From Propionibacteriaceae bacterium (GTDB lineage Bacteria; Actinomycetota; Actinomycetes; Propionibacteriales; Propionibacteriaceae), in contig PMLO01000083.1 of NCBI GenBank assembly GCA_003158895.1, positions 14,385-38,672 of the forward strand: DNA of 24,288 nt, given 5' to 3'. Numbering within the stretch: position 1 is the stretch's first letter; each line of letters starts with the position of its first letter. Below the pieces are notes generated by a model, which ran no database searches, was not told the origin of the DNA, and worked only from the letters and a program-made list of their open reading frames with translations. Below are positions 23,016 to 24,288 of this stretch, piece by piece. Both the position numbers and the translations under genes were made by a program.

Positions 23016-23021
23016 ATGATA
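23016..23021 (-). promoter_or_regulatory. Possible -10 element for the wzz/wzy-like pair
   Basis: Read on the - strand this is TATCAT, matching TAnnnT, about 57 nt upstream of ATG 22958. No good -35 box lies at the expected distance. It sits back to back with the + strand promoter at 23032-23059 in the 128-bp divergent gap. Confidence 0.35.
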
Positions 23022-23031
23022 GCCAAGGTCT

Positions 23032-23059
23032 TTGAAAGTGGGACCTGACCGGCGATAGT
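23032..23059 (+). promoter_or_regulatory. Sigma70-type promoter for the 23087 gene
   Basis: TTGAAA (23032-23037), a 16-nt spacer and GATAGT (23054-23059) form the best -35/-10 pair in the window. Transcription would start near 23066, and a strong Shine-Dalgarno GAGGGGGG (23075-23082) precedes GTG 23087. Confidence 0.6.
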
Positions 23060-23086
23060 GGAGCCCGAGAACGTGAGGGGGGACCG

Positions 23087-23875
23087 GTGGCCGTCGAGGA
23101 CCTGCGAGGCGTCGTGCGTCGGCGCTGGCTTGTCGTGCTCGTCGGGCTGATCCTGACGGCCGTGCTGGGCCTGTTGACGTTGAGGATGCCAGGGGTCTAC
23201 TGGGCTTCGACGAAGGTCCTCTTCTTGGTGCCCGCCAGTGAGCAACAGCCCAACCAGCTTGCTCCTGACAACTCATCGGCGATCGCGTTCGCTGGCGTCA
23301 TCGAGACTGAGATCAACGGCGGCGTGCCCTTCCGACGAGCCACGAGTCCCGACGTGACTCTCGTCGACGAGGGGATCTTTGACGGGTGGTCGGTCCTGAT
23401 GCCCGACACGGGAGGCCAATGGGCCCACAACTTCGCGGAGTCCTCGCTCATCGTGCAAGCCTCGGGGCCTTCCGCTGAGGTGGTCCAGAACCGGATGAAC
23501 GATCTGATCGGACAGATCACCGCACTGGTGAGGACCTACGAGGACACTGCGCACGTGTCCGCCGACGACAGGGTCGATCTCACCATGGCCCCGACGTCGG
23601 TGAGAGTCCAGTACTCGAACGGCAGCCGGAGCCACGCGCTTGCCGTCATCATTCTCTTGGGGTTCGTCGTGAGCCTCGTCGCAAGTGTGTTGGCCGATCG
23701 CATCGCTGTGATGCGGCGCCGAAGGGGGAGCCGGACCAGTGACAGCGTCGGTGATGCTCGTGTACGGGACGCGGCCGGAGGCGATCAAGATGGCGCCGGT
23801 CGTGAAGGAGCTGGAACGCCACCCGCTGTTGCGGCCGATCGTGGTGGTGACCGGGCAGCACCGGGAGATGCTTGA
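23087..23875 (+). CDS. Second Wzz-like chain-length/co-polymerase protein
   Basis: A 262-aa reading frame from GTG 23087 with strong Shine-Dalgarno GAGGGGGG. It has a Wzz-like start (LRGVVRRRWLVVLVGLILTAVLGLLTL, then YWASTKVLFLVPAS), an extracytoplasmic domain, and a second membrane helix (ALAVIILLGFVVSLVASVLADRI, about 185-207). It resembles the 22173 product in length, topology and N-terminus, so the two are divergently transcribed paralogues. The last 45 or so residues (after RRRRGSRTS) are low-complexity and lie entirely inside the wecB coding region, a 137-nt overlap. A one-base frame change near 23735 would end the protein at TGA 23740-23742, next to the wecB start. The true C-terminus may therefore be about 217 aa. 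Function in chain-length control is inferred from family and context. Confidence 0.75.
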   Translation: MAVEDLRGVVRRRWLVVLVGLILTAVLGLLTLRMPGVYWASTKVLFLVPASEQQPNQLAPDNSSAIAFAGVIETEINGGVPFRRATSPDVTLVDEGIFDGWSVLMPDTGGQWAHNFAESSLIVQASGPSAEVVQNRMNDLIGQITALVRTYEDTAHVSADDRVDLTMAPTSVRVQYSNGSRSHALAVIILLGFVVSLVASVLADRIAVMRRRRGSRTSDSVGDARVRDAAGGDQDGAGREGAGTPPAVAADRGGDRAAPGDA

Positions 23876-24288
23876 TCAGGTCAACCAGGTGTTCGGGATC
23901 GTCCCCGACCATGACCTCAACATCATCACCCCCGGCCAGTCGCTGACCGAGATCACCGTACGGTCCCTTGCCGGGCTCGAGCCGCTCCTGACGTCTGAAC
24001 GCCCCGACCTCGTCCTCGTACAGGGCGACACCACCACGTGCTTCGCAGCGTCCTTGGCGTCGTTCTACCAGCAGATCCCGGTGGCGCACCTCGAAGCCGG
24101 GCTACGTACCGACAACAAGTACAACCCCTTCCCCGAAGAGATCAACCGCCGCCTGACGACGCAGGTCGCGAGCCTGCACCTTGCCCCGACCTCCATCGCG
24201 CGGAACAACCTCCTCGCCTCCGGCGTCGATCCGTCAGCCATCACCGTGACGGGCAACACCGTCATCGACGCGCTGCTCGAGGTCACGG
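23739..24288 (+). CDS. wecB: UDP-N-acetylglucosamine 2-epimerase (non-hydrolysing), 5' part
   Basis: The first 183 codons of a gene cut by the window end. Start GTG 23739 has AAGGGGGAG 8 nt upstream; ATG 23754 is an alternative. Characteristic motifs are GTRPEAIKMAPVVKEL at about 10-25, VTGQHREMLDQV, LVQGDTTTCFAA, AHLEAGLRT (H117 region) and PFPEEINRRLTTQ (E133, E134), all conserved in the non-hydrolysing epimerase that interconverts UDP-GlcNAc and UDP-ManNAc. The last visible residues (TGNTVIDALL) also fit. The typical family length is about 370 aa, so roughly half is missing. It supplies UDP-ManNAc, or acids derived from it, for the polysaccharide. It overlaps the end of the preceding Wzz-like frame and is likely co-transcribed with it. 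Confidence 0.92.
   Translation, partial: MTASVMLVYGTRPEAIKMAPVVKELERHPLLRPIVVVTGQHREMLDQVNQVFGIVPDHDLNIITPGQSLTEITVRSLAGLEPLLTSERPDLVLVQGDTTTCFAASLASFYQQIPVAHLEAGLRTDNKYNPFPEEINRRLTTQVASLHLAPTSIARNNLLASGVDPSAITVTGNTVIDALLEVT

Overview
The window looks like part of a chromosomal cell-surface polysaccharide (exopolysaccharide or capsule-like) biosynthesis locus from a high-GC actinobacterium. The evidence is strong G/C bias at third codon positions, frequent GTG starts, ATGA-coupled genes, several apparently leaderless promoters (TAnnnT 7-8 nt before the start codon), and secreted proteins with Ala/Thr/Ser-rich linkers. A Nocardioidaceae-like organism is my guess, not a demonstration. I see no tRNA, rRNA, CRISPR array, insertion sequence or phage gene.

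Layout. (1) 1-2540, + strand: the tail of one sugar aminotransferase, a complete second DegT-family aminotransferase and a GT4 glycosyltransferase. (2) 2689-6397, + strand: a translationally coupled trio of GT2, MOP-family flippase and a second, paralogous GT2. (3) 6477-9371, + strand: a WsaF-like rhamnosyltransferase candidate and another GT4, separated by a 13-bp perfect hairpin. (4) 9343-10776, - strand: a second MOP-family flippase whose 3' end overlaps the GT4. (5) 11161-14601, + strand: a large secreted PIG-L/LmbE-type deacetylase with two almost identical F5/8C-like modules, four Ig-like (Big_5-type) modules and a DUF4082-like end. (6) 14802-15659, - strand: a GT2. (7) 15606-19716, + strand: three exported right-handed beta-helix proteins, one a lipoprotein. 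Two of them share an upstream inverted-repeat element and a similar translation-initiation region. (8) 19860-22958, - strand: a rhamnosyltransferase-like GT2, an O-antigen-polymerase/ligase-like protein (Wzy-like) and a Wzz-like chain-length protein. (9) 23087-24288, + strand: a second Wzz-like protein and the start of a UDP-GlcNAc 2-epimerase (wecB), cut by the window end.

Working model. Aminotransferases and WecB supply amino-sugar nucleotides. The seven glycosyltransferases build a lipid-linked repeat unit, one or both flippases export it, the Wzy-like protein polymerises it and the two Wzz-like proteins set chain length. The secreted deacetylase and the beta-helix proteins are positioned to modify, trim or bind the exported glycan, in a way reminiscent of the deacetylases and beta-helix epimerases/lyases of Gram-negative EPS loci. 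This last point is inference. It is the most interesting aspect of the window, because in a Gram-positive setting these components are not an established system that I can name. No initiating phosphoglycosyltransferase is visible here.
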